From Cycas panzhihuaensis (lineage: Eukaryota > Cycadophyta), in the NCBI GenBank assembly GCA_023213395.1, contig CM041465.1, positions 70,811,741-70,875,740 on the forward strand: DNA of 64,000 bases. Direction: 5' to 3'. Below, piece by piece: positions 63,181 through 64,000 of the stretch. The position numbers were made by a program, and so were the translations under genes. Each line of letters begins with the position of its first letter. Within the stretch, counting starts at the first letter, position 1. The notes beneath the pieces were generated by a model, which was given only the letters and a program-made list of their open reading frames with translations, was not told where the DNA came from and made no database searches.

Positions 63181-64000
63181 CAAAAGTTGTCCTAAGAAGC
63201 CCTATGGCATGCTCGTATGGGCCATATCAAAATTGATCATTTAAGAGAACTACAAGTCACTCTTCCTTGTTTACCTAAGCTCTCCTTTAAGCCCTTTAAA
63301 TGTGAAGCGTGTATTATTGCTAAATCTCAAAGACAACCCTTTCCTTGTAGTTAGTGGAAATCTAGCCAACCTTTATAGCTTGTACACTTAGATATATACG
63401 GTCTTATGCCCATCCCTTCTCTCAAATAGAAGTGGTACTATATTACTTTCACTGATGATTTTACCAAGAAAGTATGGGTTGCTTTTCTTGCAAAGAAAGA
63501 TGAAACTTTTTCTATGTTTCAAGCTTTCAAGGCCTGCATAGAAAATGAATCTAGATTCAAGATCAAAATACTTAGGACTGACAATGGTGACGAGTACACA
63601 TCTAATGAGTTTGAATCGTACCTACGTCAATATGGAATCAAACATTAGACCACTATTGCATGTACACCCCAACAAAATGGAGTTACTAAGTGTATGAATA
63701 GGACCATCATGAATATGGTCATGCTATACTAGTATATAAGAATGTCCCTATTTATCTTTGGGCTGAGGCTATTTAGACTGCTGTGTATTGTATCAACACT
63801 GTTAGTCCCTCTAAGCTCAGCCCCTCTCCATATGAAATGTGGTATGGACAAACACCCTCTATCTCCTACTTCAAAATTTTTGGCTCTACTTGTTATGCTC
63901 ATATTCTGGAGGAACATAGAAATAAGCTATAAGATAGAGCCATCAAATGCATCTTTATCAAATACCCTATGGACAAAAAGGGATACAAGGTTTTCATACC
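63181..64000 (+). pseudogene. Integrase of the second copia element, runs off the window
   Basis: The pre-integrase finger has LWHARMGHIKIDHLRELQ and CEACIIAKSQRQPF. The core has YITFTDDFTKKVWVAFLAKK and ILRTDNGDEYTSNEFE (catalytic Asp residues), then QQNGVTKCMNRTIMNMV where the catalytic Glu is replaced by Lys. Stops occur at about 63193, 63376 and 63646. The sequence continues past 64000, so reverse transcriptase and RNase H should lie just outside. Confidence 0.8.

Overview
The window reads as nuclear DNA of a land plant with a large, repeat-packed genome. It has one intron-containing receptor-kinase gene, long AT-rich tracts, and a dense series of LTR retrotransposons nested in one another. 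Nothing prokaryotic, organellar or viral is seen: no operons, CRISPR array, rRNA or recognisable tRNA. The spacing, the old decayed elements and the kinase type would suit a gymnosperm or another large-genome seed plant, but this is inference. No new enzyme system or defence-type locus was found. What stands out is the architecture of the repeats.

Layout. (1) 1-8124: AT-rich flank with one apparently intact host gene, a LRK10-like/WAK-like receptor kinase of three exons (3045-3780, 3967-4023, 4155-5344; 660 residues). (2) 8125-25990: one very large non-coding LTR retrotransposon (LARD-like) with LTRs of about 3.5 kb. A Met-type primer site lies at 14138, a polypurine tract at 19650, and the internal domain carries a 368-bp inverted repeat and a 2.2-kb TA microsatellite. 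The 5' LTR was hit by a GC-rich solo LTR (9454-11923) and the 3' LTR by a second small non-coding element (20231-22960). (3) 25991-36576: old AT-rich DNA with a non-coding minus-strand LTR element (30054-34125) and an LTR plus primer site of a copia-type element (34650-35040). (4) 36577-59237: a decayed plus-strand Ty3/gypsy element of Tat-like type. Its gag was split by a minus-strand Ty1/copia element (41227-52477), which was itself split in its reverse transcriptase/RNase H region by a minus-strand Ty3/gypsy element (42578-48491). Paired LTRs and target-site duplications support both insertions. Downstream of the Tat-like integrase is an antisense, apparently spliced reading frame with a coiled coil. 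(5) 59238-64000: the 5' part of another plus-strand copia element, which runs off the window.

How it works together. The kinase gene is the only host gene with support; everything else is selfish DNA. Relative age follows from nesting and LTR divergence: the LARD-like element is old (its LTRs differ at very roughly a fifth of positions by eye), while the copia and inner gypsy elements are younger (LTR pairs of equal length, low-90s percent identity by eye). Most stop codons that break the retroelement frames fit C-to-T or G-to-A change at Gln, Arg and Trp codons, as expected for methylated, silenced elements. All lengths and percentages were worked out by reading and should be taken as approximate unless a boundary is stated.
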